Positions 23,031 to 34,510 of a stretch of 64,000 bases of DNA are shown here, piece by piece. The DNA is from Parus major (Eukaryota > Chordata > Aves > Passeriformes > Paridae). The notes beneath the pieces are model-generated. The model searched no databases. It was not told the DNA's origin and saw only the letters and a program-made list of their open reading frames with translations. Made by a program: the position numbers and the translations under genes. Within the stretch, counting starts at the first letter, position 1. The number at the start of each line of letters is the position of its first letter. The stretch lies in the NCBI RefSeq assembly GCF_001522545.3, contig NC_031799.1, forward strand, positions 33,013,354-33,077,353, in the 5' to 3' direction.

Positions 23031-26000
23031 CCCCTAAATATGCGAACAAAATGCTGCCCACTGACTCAGTGCAGCAGGAGATGGCAGGGAAGTGTTTGCT
23101 TGCACCGCATTTCAGTGGTCTTTCTACCCTTGTGTAAGCCTTCAGAAAGCTTGATACATGAAGCTGACAGATGAGGCATGTGGAAATACCTCTATGAGTC
23201 ATCCTTGTTTTCTTCAATAAAAGTCACAAAGAATCTGTAAATCATGATAAAATTGCCTTTGTTGCCCATAGTATTTATTAAGAGTGTGTTATGTGGCTTC
23301 AGTAAACAAGGTCATGCACTATCCAGTATTTTAGGAAATGAGCTGGAGTTCTCTCATATTGGCAGCATCAAGGCTAGAGTGTTGTTTTGAGAGTTATTTC
23401 AAGACACTGCCTCTGAGTGTGCCATGCCGCATGGTTCTATTTCTGACCACTACATGTATCTGCAATAAAATGAAATTAGTAATGCATAGCAATATTCATT
23501 CAGTTTCTCCCTGTTTTGAACTTTTATCTGTAAGACAACAGTTTCCCCATTGTATCTGGTATGTGAAGTTATTTCATAAAGTTACATTTATTTATAGGGA
23601 GCTTTAGACTGCAGCTTTAAATTTGAGCCTGGATCTGCAGAGCATTTGACCACACAACATGTATTACAGTGCAAACAAAACAGCTCTTAATATCACATAC
23701 AGAAGGTGTGTTACATGGCTGAATTAAGCAGAATGGACTGCTGGTGAGTCACTGGTGGTGAGTCCAGCCACTTGCCAGCAGACCGTAAAGGGTGGTCCTG
23801 CAGCAGCACGTGCCCTGAAAAAATGAGTTCAGGTGGAAGACTGAAAGGATATTCCTGAATTTGTTTCTTCAGCTGGGTCATCAGCAGAGAAGTAGCATCA
23901 CTCAACTGACTTGCACATTGTCTCATATCATTTGCAAGCCCTTGCTGAACAGTGCAGCTTGGATATACCACAGGCTCACTACAGTAGCACAGGCTACAGC
24001 AACAACACAGCTGTGCCCATGGTTGAAGCTCTCCTTTGTGCTTCCACCTTCCTTAGCAGCATAATTAAAGAGATAGATTTGCAGGTAAATCCACTTTCAG
24101 TAAACTACATCAGGGAGGGAGAGCTTTCAATGAAACTTTAACCAAAATATTTATTGATTTCAAGTCCAGCGCAGGTACCTTGTTGCACTGGTAGAGAATG
24201 AAGGGGCAGTCACTAGGAGGGAGGAAATATTTATGTTAATATCACCCCTTTCTATGATCAAACAATTGTGCTCTTTCCCTGGAAAACATGCAGATGTCCA
24301 TTAATGTGGAGAATACTAGTGTTTGGGCAGGTCCTGAACACATTCATAATTTTTGGAGAACTTTGCTGCTCACTGATGACTGGACAGTAAACCACAAAAG
24401 GTCAAAGCTGGAAGAAATTGTGTCTTGGAATCAATTCAACTTGTTTATATAGACCTTCTAAATGCATACCTGATGTACTCTTTCAGAGACCACTGCTACT
24501 ATCAAGCTTTTGATGACAATAGAGTAGTGAAATACTGTCAGGAAAATTTATTCAATCTCCTTCATCTTTTATTCCTCCATATCCAGGCTAAAGCTAGAGG
24601 TAGCTCACAGCAGTAGCTGATGGATTATCAGACAAATTGTTCAAGACGTTTGGAAGGGGTTTATTAGTCCAAAGCCAGTGTACACTAGAACTAGACAAAT
24701 GATCCAATATTCTTATTCCTTTCCAGAAGCCAATGAGTTTGTTATGGAGGTGAGCCGAGAACTATGCTGAACAGTGCCAAATATTTTCCAGAGTCAGAAA
24801 CTACTGAGAAGAAAGCTCCTTTTTTCTGCCAAATGCCTGAGGCCAAAAGAGAACATGGCTAAATTTCACTGTAAGAAAAACTTAACCAGCAGATGTGGAG
24901 GAGAGACTCAGAGGTGCCAGGTGGGTACATGATGCCATGTAGAACAGTACTGCCTGCTTCTTTAGGTGAAATATTTTTTAAAACTACAGGAAAAGAAAGA
25001 GTACAATTCCTAATTGCCACCTCATTAGCCAGTACTCAGGGAGAAGGGTGAGGAAAAAAGAACAGCTGAGAAGACAGAGTTCCTCCAAATTTCAGATGGC
25101 ACAGGAAGGATATAAATGATCCATTTGTTAGATTCCAAGACACATCAGCACTATTTATTTGCAGTTGTGGGGGAATCACACAATTTAACATTCACAGGCT
25201 TCCCACTTGGTGGTCCCTTCTGCTGGCAGAAGTTAAGATCTCAGAAGAAGACATTCAAAGACAATGTTTTTTTCACCGCCACCATGGTTCCCAAGCACTC
25301 TCAAAACCACTTTTGCTCACCTCAGCCTGCCCTCTCCTGAAGTTTGGATTTGTTACTGCAGCCCACCGTGCCTCTTGATGCCCATTAACCAGAGCTGGTG
25401 TCAGACCATATGCTTGGAAATGCTGCTATTGCCCCCTCTCTCCAGAGGCCCTGAGAATGCAGTGTTTCTGTGTTTTTTACTCCATCAAGCACCCTTTCCT
25501 CAGTGTCCTTCCTTCCAGCTGGCCACAGCATTACAGCCCCAGCATGCCAGCTTCATGCATGTCCCTAAAATCATGCCCACCTGGCAACCCAGTCTGATGC
25601 CCAAGGCTATCACAGATTGCCTGCATAAGGCTGCTCAGTAAAAGGCTTTGCCTTTTTATTAAAAATACCTGAATTAGAAGTTGTGTTATAAATTCAATAA
25701 TTCATTCTCTTAGAAAGGGAAATTCTTTGTACACATTTTCATGGTCCATCTGATGACACAAAACCTATTATAATGGTTATGGGTATGTCAGACCACCAGG
25801 TTAATCATGTCTCCTTCTAGTGAGTATTGGAATTTCTCCTCTTAATAACTAATAAACAATAATTCATGACAAAAGATAATTACAAGTCAAAGCAATTGTA
25901 CTGCACAAGTAAGATAAATTTGAATAAAAGCACTGTCAATAAGGTGAGAGCAGCAAGAACAATTTAGCCATCAATAATCTTGTGTTGTATCCTTTAAGGA

Positions 26001-27044
26001 TGACTAGCTGCAAGACAAGGTAGCAGCCCCCTATGTAAGGCAGTCATGTCTTGTATGACAACCAGTTAATGGGACCAGATTTTTAAACACAGAGGCACAA
26101 CATTGCAAGACTTTTGGAAACATCTAGGCAACATATATGAAGAGTTATTCATTTGGACAATAGGGAAAAATGTACTTAGGGACCCTAATCTAACACATAG
26201 TAACTCTTTAAGTTATATACACTAGTATATATATCAGACATCTCTTGGTGAAGGTCACTGTTTCATGCAATGTAATGACTTTTGGAATTAAATCAGATTT
26301 CACTTTACTAGTGCCCTGACTTTAGAGGATCTTAGATCAGCCTGGCAGGAGGTCCTGAAAAGAACATTTTTACTTGTCTCCTCTAGTGGTAGCTGCAGAC
26401 CAAAAGTGCTGTACAAAACCAGAAAGGTACTATTTCCAACTATTTCTTTTGAAGCAGGTTTTCACAATACTGTATTGCTTTGTCAGCTTTGAAGATTAAG
26501 GGAATTCTTTGAGTATAAAAGGCTGACAGCCAAAAGCATCTGCAACAAATAATGATGCTAGAAGTTGTTTTTCTTTGAAGAACCAGAATCAATAGAAATT
26601 TAGCACTAAGTGGAAACTTCCAGTAAACAGTGCAAAAAGAGCAGAGAAAGCAGAGGTTTTCCCTCCAGAAAGGACATTGGGAAGAAAGGAAGAAAAAGAA
26701 AAACAGAGACAGATCTAACACATAGTGAAGAGAAATGAGACTCTGCTTAGAGTGGCTATTATTGGCACTTCCCACTGCACAGGCAGAATGGCAGCAGTTG
26801 CTTTTTCATGAACAAGACTTAGTGCTGCTGCGATGCATAAGAAAAACACAGGCCTTGCTTTTACATAGTGCAAGTAGAGATATTGCCCACAAAAAGTCCT
26901 TGTAGTCACTTATTCAGAAAACACTTTACTGGGATGTGTAAACTGTGTCCTGAAGTATTCTGGGCAGCCTGCAGTCTGGAGCTGTTTGGCTGCAGAAACC
27001 TGGGCTGAACTTTCTCCCTAATATTTTATTTCAAATATAAATAT
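23031..27044. other. No gene seen
   Basis: Mostly AT-rich. Two frames were examined. One is a minus-strand frame ending at 23711 whose N-terminal half (about 23849-23962) reads as a polar, helix-like stretch. The other is a 125-codon plus-strand frame, 25264-25641. Neither has a recognisable family or good splice sites, so neither is called as a gene. No repeats were recognised. Confidence 0.5.
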
Positions 27045-28460
27045 GATCACAGAATCATAGAATGCTCTGGATTGGAATGGATGTTTGTTAAAAATCACAT
27101 AGTTCCAAACCCCCTGCTTCATCCCTCTAACCATCTTGTTGAACCTTCTCTGGACTCTCTCCAACAGGTCCATGTGCTGGGACCCCAGAGCTGATGCAGG
27201 GTTCCAGGTGGGGTCTCAGCAGAGCAGAGCAGGGGGGCAGAATCCCCTCCCTGGCCCTGCTGCCCACACTGCTCTGGATGCAGCCCAGGACACGTTTGGC
27301 TCTCTGGGCTGGGAGTGCCCATGGCTGGGTCATGTCCAGCCTCTCACCCACCAGCACCCCCAGGGCCTTCTCCCCAGGGCTGCTCTGATCTGTCCATCCC
27401 ACAGTCTGTGTTGACAGTGAGGGTTTCCCCCCATGAGATTCCCATGGGCCCACTTCTTGAGCTTGTCCAAGTTCCTCAGCATGGCATCCTGTCCTTCAGA
27501 TGTGTCAGCTGTACAGTTCATCTTGGTGTCACCTGCACACTTGCTGAGGATGCTCTTGATTCTTTTGTCTATGTCATTAAGACATTGAACAGCACTGGTC
27601 CCAGTATGGATTTCTGAGGGACACCATTCATCACTGGCGTCCAGCAGGACCTCTGGCCACTATTCCTTATTCCTTATTCACCAGACAGCCCACCCAGCAA
27701 ATTCATCTCTCCAGTTTAGAGAGAAGAATGTTGGGAGGGGACTGTGTCAAAGACTTTGTCAAGACGGTGTCAAGGCTGTGTCAAAGAAGTCCAGATAATT
27801 TATATCTGTAGTCCCTCCCTGGTCCAGTGTAGCTTCTCCAAAAAAAGGCCACTAAGCTGATCAGGCAGGAGCTGCCCTTGGTGCAGCCATGCTGGTGGAC
27901 TTTAATCACCTCCCTGTTCTCCCTCTGCCTTAGAACAGCTTCTAGAAGAATCTGTTTGAGGATCTTCCCAGGCACAGAGGGAAGGCTGACAGGGCTGTAG
28001 TTCCCAAGGTCCTCCTTTCTAATCTTTGTAAAGATGGGTACAGTGTTTACTCTTTTCCAGTCCCCTGGGACCTCACATGACTTTCATTACTTCAAGTATC
28101 AAGGAGAGTGGCTTGGCAGCTACATCTGAGAAACTGCTCAGGACTCTGGAATGTATCTCATCAGGTTCCATGGACTTTACATTCAGGTTCCTCAGATGGT
28201 CACCAACCTGATCCTTATTTACGTGGCGGGGGGACTTTGCTCCCTCAGTCCTCATCCTGCTGCACATCCACTTGAGAGAAATGAGAAGAGAGGTTGCCAT
28301 TGAGGACTGAGGCAAAATGTTGATTACTTTGGCCTTCTCCTCATTCATTGTTACCAGGCCTTCATAAATTATTTATCATTGTTTACACCTTCTTTGTCTC
28401 TCCTTTTCTGGTTAATGTAGTTGTAGAAGCCTCTTTAGCCTTCCTCATCTCATCTGTACA
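27045..28460 (-). mobile_element. CR1 LINE, reverse transcriptase through 3' end
   Basis: Read on the minus strand from 28460 down, this holds the upstream domain (VGDHLRNLNVKSMEPDE near 28200), then fingers and palm. PGKILKQILLE lies near 27965, followed by HGCTKGSSCLISLVAFF with the conserved GCTKG/SCL-LVAF pattern. After that come the F-DLD/SGVPQG region with stops near 27600-27800, then the segment giving the AWRCWWVRGW-type antisense frames and the 3' UTR. It ends at CATTCTATGATTCTGTGAT (27045-27063). A repeated GACxxTGTCAA stretch at 27745-27785 suggests a small internal duplication in the DTVPH region. The frame is broken several times and the first CR1 ORF and endonuclease are missing, so it is a dead 5'-truncated copy. 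It is the longest CR1 in the window. Confidence 0.93.
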
Positions 28461-30621
28461 CAATACTGACAAGTACCTTTAAAAAAAAAATCACAAAACT
28501 GTATGTACACTGAAAGGTATTTTTAAAGGCAAAGCAGGAGGGTGTCACACGTATTTTACTTTATTCATATTGCCTTATCTTACCTTCATTTTCCAAAGAG
28601 CCAATAGAGATGCCACAACCCAGGCAAACTCTCTTCCTTCCCTTATCTCCTGTTTGGGAACCCCTTCTCTCATTAGTTCTTTCAGTGCTGGCTCAAGGGG
28701 GCAGGAGAAGAGCAGAATAAAAAGAACCTGGGTAAGAGCCAACAGATGGCCCAGGAGAGCAGTAGAGATGGAAGAAAAATTCCTCTGACTCACAGTAAGG
28801 CATTTGGAGCAAGGTTAGGGAGTAAGGAAACATGACAAGCCAAGAAAGAAGCAGCTGCAGCAAGGGGGTAAGCATGTGCTCAGGAGCCTTCTGTTTCCTA
28901 CCAAACAGAAAATGCTAGGCAGCTACTTCCCCTTCCTTCACCTGTCTCTACCCCTTCCTCTTGCATTTATTTCATGTTTCTCCAATCCATATTTAATCTC
29001 CTGCTTCTGTCTTTTTTAACTCCCTCACAAGGGCATTTGGGCTGTGGATATTAGGAATTGCAATGTCTTCAATTCCTTCTGAAGGTTAAGGGCTAACAAA
29101 AAAGGCTCCTGAAAAGTAAAAAAGCAAAACAGAACAAACCAAACAAGGTTGTTTCACATGGAAAAATGTTAAGCTTCAGAAATGGAAAAATTTTGTTGCC
29201 ATGCAATGATTTTAAAAAACTTTCCTGTTGAAGACTTTCTCAATCCAAAGTAAATTTTTGAGCAGAAGCTTAAGGAATTGCTTTAAGGATAGAGTAGATT
29301 TTATTTAACACCCTGTCTGTGGTTAGCACATTGAGCATATCTATATACTGCAAAGATGACCTTTGCCCCTTAGTGTTCTCTCTTCCATTTTTTTCCGAGA
29401 AAGTTTTGTAATTACTCTGTTTGACATTTCTAAAGAAAGGGAATTGCAGTTCTCTTAATAGTCCTTGATCTGTTTCATCACCAAGGACACTTAGACATTC
29501 TCATCTGCATGTGTGAGTTGCCCATCAGATAGGAATGTCATAGTTCACTGTTATGGGGAAAGAAAGAGGCCACTTACAGGGAGTGCTGGTCTGAGCAGAA
29601 GAAAGTGCAGGCATTAGAAGTCCACTAGCTTAGTCTAAAGATAACTGGGAGAAAACCATGGATAATTCCCCAATCTCCAGTCAATTCCCACGTGTTGCCC
29701 TTCAAGAAGACTAAAGGTGTTGTGCTGATTCCAGACCAGACTGTACATTTTCCTGACTGCCTAAAGTCCTGTGTGCTTGCTTAGTGTTAGCTGAAGCTAC
29801 ACTAATCTGTGATGACCTTGCACCTAACCTTATCCCAAAGCTGTGAAGGCAGGGAAAGTTGCAATAAAAAATAGTGGCTACCAGTGCTTGATATAAACTG
29901 ACTTTGATGGAAAATGTGGAGGTTTTGGAAGGAGGGCTGCATTGAGACACCTTGAGCAACACGTACAGGACTCAATGCTTTTTGTAATTAGGCAGCATCA
30001 GTCCCTTTATAGTTTTAAGCACACGTGCTAAATGGCCTGCTTGGGAGAACCTCTGTGCTACATCCTTCCATACTCTCAGCATTAAGACTTTGAAAATTGC
30101 AGAACAAAACATCTTATGTTATTGTTCATAGAAACAAAAGCCTGAAGTCAGCTCTCTTTGCTGTTGATCCTCAGAGGGACATGTCTGCTAAGGCAACACA
30201 AAGAAACTGTATTTTGAGATGACATGATCTTTAAATATTGAATGATATGTGCGCACAATGATGTGTGCTGCCATGCCACCACTTATAGACTGCCAGTGTT
30301 GTAACCTTCACCCTCACTAACCACAGGTTAACTCTTGCCTACCAAATCCCCTTTTTTCCCAAAAGTTATTTCCAAAAATAACCACTTTTTTTGTGCAACA
30401 GCTGAACAGAATCTGGCTAAGCTTTCTTCCAGAGGGTTGTGAAAACCAAAGGTGGTGAAAGGATTTCACTTGAGAGGGAAAGCTAAATGCCATCAGTGTG
30501 TGAGTGGACACCATTTCTGGTGGCATATGTTACTAGGTGGTCCATGTAAGTGAAAGAAATTTATAAGCAGAAATTTATTTTCAAGTGTCTGAAATGCAGG
30601 CCTGCAAATCCTCTTGGAGGT
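28461..30621. other. No gene seen
   Basis: AT-rich with C/T-rich patches at 28.6-29.0 kb. Frames are 91 codons or fewer. No repeat family, RNA gene or exon was recognised. Confidence 0.5.
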
Positions 30622-31724
30622 TGTATTGGGTTTGCATGGCCAGGGGTTTTGGTAGCAGGAGGAATTTCAGGGGTGGCTTTTGTAACAAGCTGCCTGAAGC
30701 CACCACTGTGTCTGGCAGAGGCAACCCCACCTGGCTTCCAGACAAATATGTCACTGGCCAAAGCTGGGCCAATCAGAAATGGTGGTAACACCTCTTTGAC
30801 AAATTATTTAACAAGGAAAATAAAAAGTAATTGCACAGAATATTATGCTCACAGTGGCCACAGAAGAGCAGAGAGAGAACATGTGGCAGGAACAACCCTG
30901 CAGACACCAAGGTCAGTGCAGAAGGAGGGACAGGAGGTGCTCCAGCAGGTGCTGGAGCTCAGATTCCCCTGCAGCCCGTGGTGCAGACCATGGTGAAGCA
31001 GCTGCAGCCCATGGAGGATCACAGGGATGCAGAGATCCACCCGAAGAGGAGACCCAATCCAGAGCAAGGGAATTCCTGAGAGGAGGTTGTGAGCCCGTGG
31101 GAGGCCTGTGCTGGAGCAGGCTCCAGGCAGGGAGCTGCAGACCTGGGGAGAGAGGAGCCCACACCGGAGCAGATTTCCTGGTAGGACTTGTGATCCCACA
31201 GGGGACCCACGCTGGAGCAGCCTGTCCTTGAAGGACTGCACCCCGTGCAAGAGTGACCCACCCTGCAGCAGTTTGTGGAGGACTGCTGCCATGGCATGGA
31301 CTCACACTGGAGAAGCTCATGGAAAACTGTCTTCTTTGGGAGGGACCCCACGCTGGAGCAGGGGAAGGACTCCTCTCCCTGAGCAGTGGGAGAAACAACA
31401 TGTGATGAACTGACCCTAACCCCCATTCCCTGTCTCCATGCACTGCTGGGGGGAAGGAGGTAGAGCTGGGAAGAGGGGGTGTTTTTAAGGTCTGTTTTGA
31501 CTTCAGAGAATTATCCTGCTCTGATTTTGTTAGGAAAAAATGCAATTAATATCCTGAAGCTGAGTCTGTTTTGCCCATGACAGTACTTGGGGAGTGATCT
31601 CTCTTTGTCCTTATCTCAAATCATGACCCTTTCCCTATATTTTATCTCCCCTGTCCAGCTGTGAAGGGGAGTGATAGAGAGGGTTTGGTGAATCCTGTGT
31701 TTAGGAATGCTGCACTCAACTACA
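30622..31724 (+). mobile_element. Solo LTR, same GC-rich ERV family as 21.1 kb but inverted (copy 2)
   Basis: It begins TGTATTGGGTTTGCATGGCC and continues TTTTGGTAGCAGG, the same start as the minus strand of the 21127-22186 LTR. Downstream are GACACCAAGGTCAGTGCAGA near 30903, and at 31085-31380 a series of units containing CTGGAGCAG and GGGACCCAC. A CATGACAGTACTTGG stretch near 31577 and CTTATCTCAAATCATGACCC follow. The 3' end is taken at ...CTCAACTACA (31724). Flanks (GAGGT and AATCT) show no target duplication. The antisense frame of 210 codons and several overlapping frames are by-products of the tandem units. No internal region is attached. Confidence 0.85.
31085..31380 (+). repeat. Degenerate minisatellite-like units inside the LTR
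   Basis: CTGGAGCAG, CCGGAGCAG and CTGGAGAAG words recur at roughly 40 to 60 base spacing, each next to a GTGAxCCC or GGGACCC word. The inverted copy at 21.5-21.85 kb has a corresponding series. The array belongs to the LTR family rather than being a separate satellite. Confidence 0.7.
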
Positions 31725-34002
31725 AATCTTAACTGAAAGGTGGGGTTGGGTGCCCAGTTGCAAGCTCTGTGCTTGTATCTCTTCTGGGAGATTTAAATAC
31801 CTCTTTAAAAGCCTATTGTGGACCAAAGTTTCAGCAGCACTGTTCTCTAGCTGTAACTCAAGTTGGTAGGTTGAGTAGGATAGTAACATTTTGGAAAATG
31901 TGTTCTGTAACAACACCTGTCTGCAAGAAACACCACAACTCTTCTTTCTCACATGAACTGATGTCCCCAACATGCACCCATGCTCTTTTAAAATGGCAAT
32001 AGCCTTAATTTTCCCTTATTTTTATGACTAAATTCCTTACAACAACCAGAAATTTTTAAAAATACCAAAACTGTAGGAACAATTACAAAATACACAAAAT
32101 GGCTGCACACAGCAGGAGATCAGTTTGAAAGTTTGCAGTGAAGGTACAAAAGGAGCTCTTCTGAGCCCTGGCTGCAGACACACAGCGACCCTACTGCTGC
32201 CAAAAAGCCATAGGTGTATAGCACACCAACAGGTGGGTAGATGTGAGTGCATAGGGAGAGGGGAAAATGGTGTGAAGGGTATTTGTATGTCTGTAGTACA
32301 TTTCCTCAAACAGATTTTCATTCGCATCATGCGCATTCAGCTAATGAACTTACATAAGCTGTATTTTGAGAGGTTTAATTAAGAAAGCATGTATTACTAA
32401 AATGCTACATTTAAGACTATGAATGGGAAGAAGAGGGCATGGAACCAAAGAAGCTGATCTGAAGCAGATTTGAGAAATTTCTCTGTGTGTGCAAAGATAG
32501 TAGTGCATTAAGTATAAAACCACTGCAGTCAAATACATTTTGTCTTTCAAATGGGTCTACTTGACATTGCCCTTTAGCTTAAGCTAAAATTTCTGTGACC
32601 CATTAAGCAAATGCACTACAGTGAAGTATGCTTTATAAAACCCTATGATCACAGGAGGTGCTTTAGGTACACACCTACAGCCAGTAGCTGTTGTTTTCCC
32701 ATCATGCGGAAAGTTCTCCGCAGACACACACGAACACAAAAACACTCACCCTCCACTCTTTCCCAGCACTTCAGGCTTGCATACAAAATTCAGCTACTCT
32801 CAAAAAGCTCAAGATTTTGCTGCACCAAATGGGTGCTCATCTGTTCAGAAGACCTACCAGATTGTCATAAACAATGGGACTGTGCCAGCCAGATGAAGAC
32901 TACTCTCAGAGGGTATTTTTAGATCCAATATAATACTTTTGATCAGTCACACCCTCAGTTTCCTCCCCTCCCAAAAAGCTTTTCCTTTTTGGCCATATGT
33001 TAGGAGATGTCTCAAGTTGCATCTTTCCTCCACAATGTCAAGTGATGACAGGTGAATTGCCACCCTAAGTGGTGTGCTGTATCAAAGGAGAAATTCCAAA
33101 GCTGCACTCCAAATGGCTACAGAGGAAGGACCCTGGTGCTAACTAAAAACCAGTATTTAGGAAAGGTAAACACTATCTACCCTTTCTCTCTGTCATTTGT
33201 CAAAACATTCATTTCATTACTTGCTTCATTAATTTTGTTTGTTAGGACCTCACTGTTGAGCTATTACTGTCGTGTGGTCTAATTATGGTTACAATACATG
33301 TATGCAAGTCACTTCTTTTGCTAAACAGACTGGGTTGGTTTTGTTCGGTTGGTTGCTTGGCTGGTTTTTGAGTCACAAATCACACAAGCCTTGAACAATT
33401 TTAATTTTCACTGAAGACAAAGCTTTTCTGAATGCAGCTTTTAACACCTTCTAACCCTTTCTTAATCTTATGAGGTAAAATCTTAATTACTATAGTTTAC
33501 CTTTCAATTTCCCAGTGTACACATACTAATTATTTACAGCTCAACATCACTATCTCCATAGTACTTATATTCTTCTGAATTAAAAGGACATTATTAAAGA
33601 ACAGATTCTCAAATAGAATAAATGAACCTAGCTTCACTCTCTTCTGTGTATTGACATCAATTCCACCAGCAGGAATCCAGCATTCAAATGGTAAAAAATG
33701 TCACTCTTCCCTTTCCCCATTATATTCTGAAAAAGAACAAATAAATCATTCTGCAACTGTAAGAGTACCATCACAAAGACACTTACAAGATTCTTGCTTA
33801 CAAAACTTTTCCTTTCTTTCTGCAAAAAATTCACAGGCTAGCCATTATTTATTATTAATAGTTTTTAAGGAAGACAAGTTATGCAGAAGTTCATAAAAAA
33901 ATCACCAAACAAAAGAGCAACAGCAACATCACTGGAGCAATAGAAATAAGCGGATTTGGACTTCCATTACAGCCTGGAGGAAAGTTTTGTATTGAATTCA
34001 TT

Positions 34003-34006
<4 letters not shown>

Positions 34007-34058
<52 letters not shown>
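34007..34058 (+). repeat. Poly(A) run of 52 A followed by GAAA units
   Basis: An uninterrupted run of 52 A is followed by GAAAGAAAGAGGGGGGG. I looked upstream for a retrocopy that would explain it as a tail. There is no AATAAA within 30 bases and no readable coding sequence before it, so it is listed as a simple repeat. Confidence 0.95.
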
Positions 34059-34060
<2 letters not shown>

Positions 34061-34134
34061 AAGAAAGAGGGGGGGCAAACAAGAAGAAAGGAAGACTGAA
34101 CAAGTGAGAGTTTTGTTGATGGTGGTAGTTTAAT

Positions 34135-34510
34135 GACTTCCCTTTTCGGCGCTCTTTGACTGCTTTCCAGCCGCTCCCCTCCTGGGCCCATTTCTGTGGC
34201 ACACTGGGCTTGGCTGGGTGCCAGGGTGACAATCAATATCTAAGCAGCCTCTTCGGCCAGAGATTATTCCTTGAGTCCCTTTGTTTTATTAGTGAGGAGG
34301 TAGGGGGCCACAGGGGTGATTTCTAAACTGAAACAGGATGTCCCGCTGGTGTCCCAGGCTGTGAAAGTCTCCATTTCACCGGCTGTACCGGTGATGCAAG
34401 ATGGCTTAAGTTAATCCAGTGAGACTAGGCTGCAGATTTCTTCTTTAGCTTTTTTCCTTTAAGGCACAAAAACCTCAGAGAGATGCCGCCTAACAGACAG
34501 CTCTAGGGAG
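34135..34510. other. GC-richer block, candidate conserved non-coding element
   Basis: After the poly(A)/G run the base composition shifts to a balanced, non-repetitive block. It has several CpGs (TTTTCGGCGCTC, CTCTTCGGCC, CACCGGCTGTACCGGTG) and motif-like words (TGACAATCAATATC). It matches no CR1 or LTR I know and has no long frame without shadows. The complexity contrast with its surroundings is seen directly. Conservation is only a guess. Confidence 0.3.

Noticed and set aside
25264..25641. 125-codon plus-strand frame
   Set aside because: It is proline, leucine and cysteine rich by composition in a C/T-rich stretch, with no domain and no splice or promoter support.
27127..27617. Overlapping frames of 60 to 108 codons on both strands
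   Set aside because: They sit in the 3' part of the minus-strand CR1 and are relics or shadows of it.
30913..31545. 210-codon minus-strand open frame and overlapping frames of 128 to 148 codons
   Set aside because: These fall in the second copy of the same LTR family. Open frames on several strands at once are a by-product of the GC-rich repeated units.
33640..34058. Processed retrocopy ending in the 52-A tail
   Set aside because: There is no poly(A) signal close upstream, no coding similarity and no flanking direct repeat visible.
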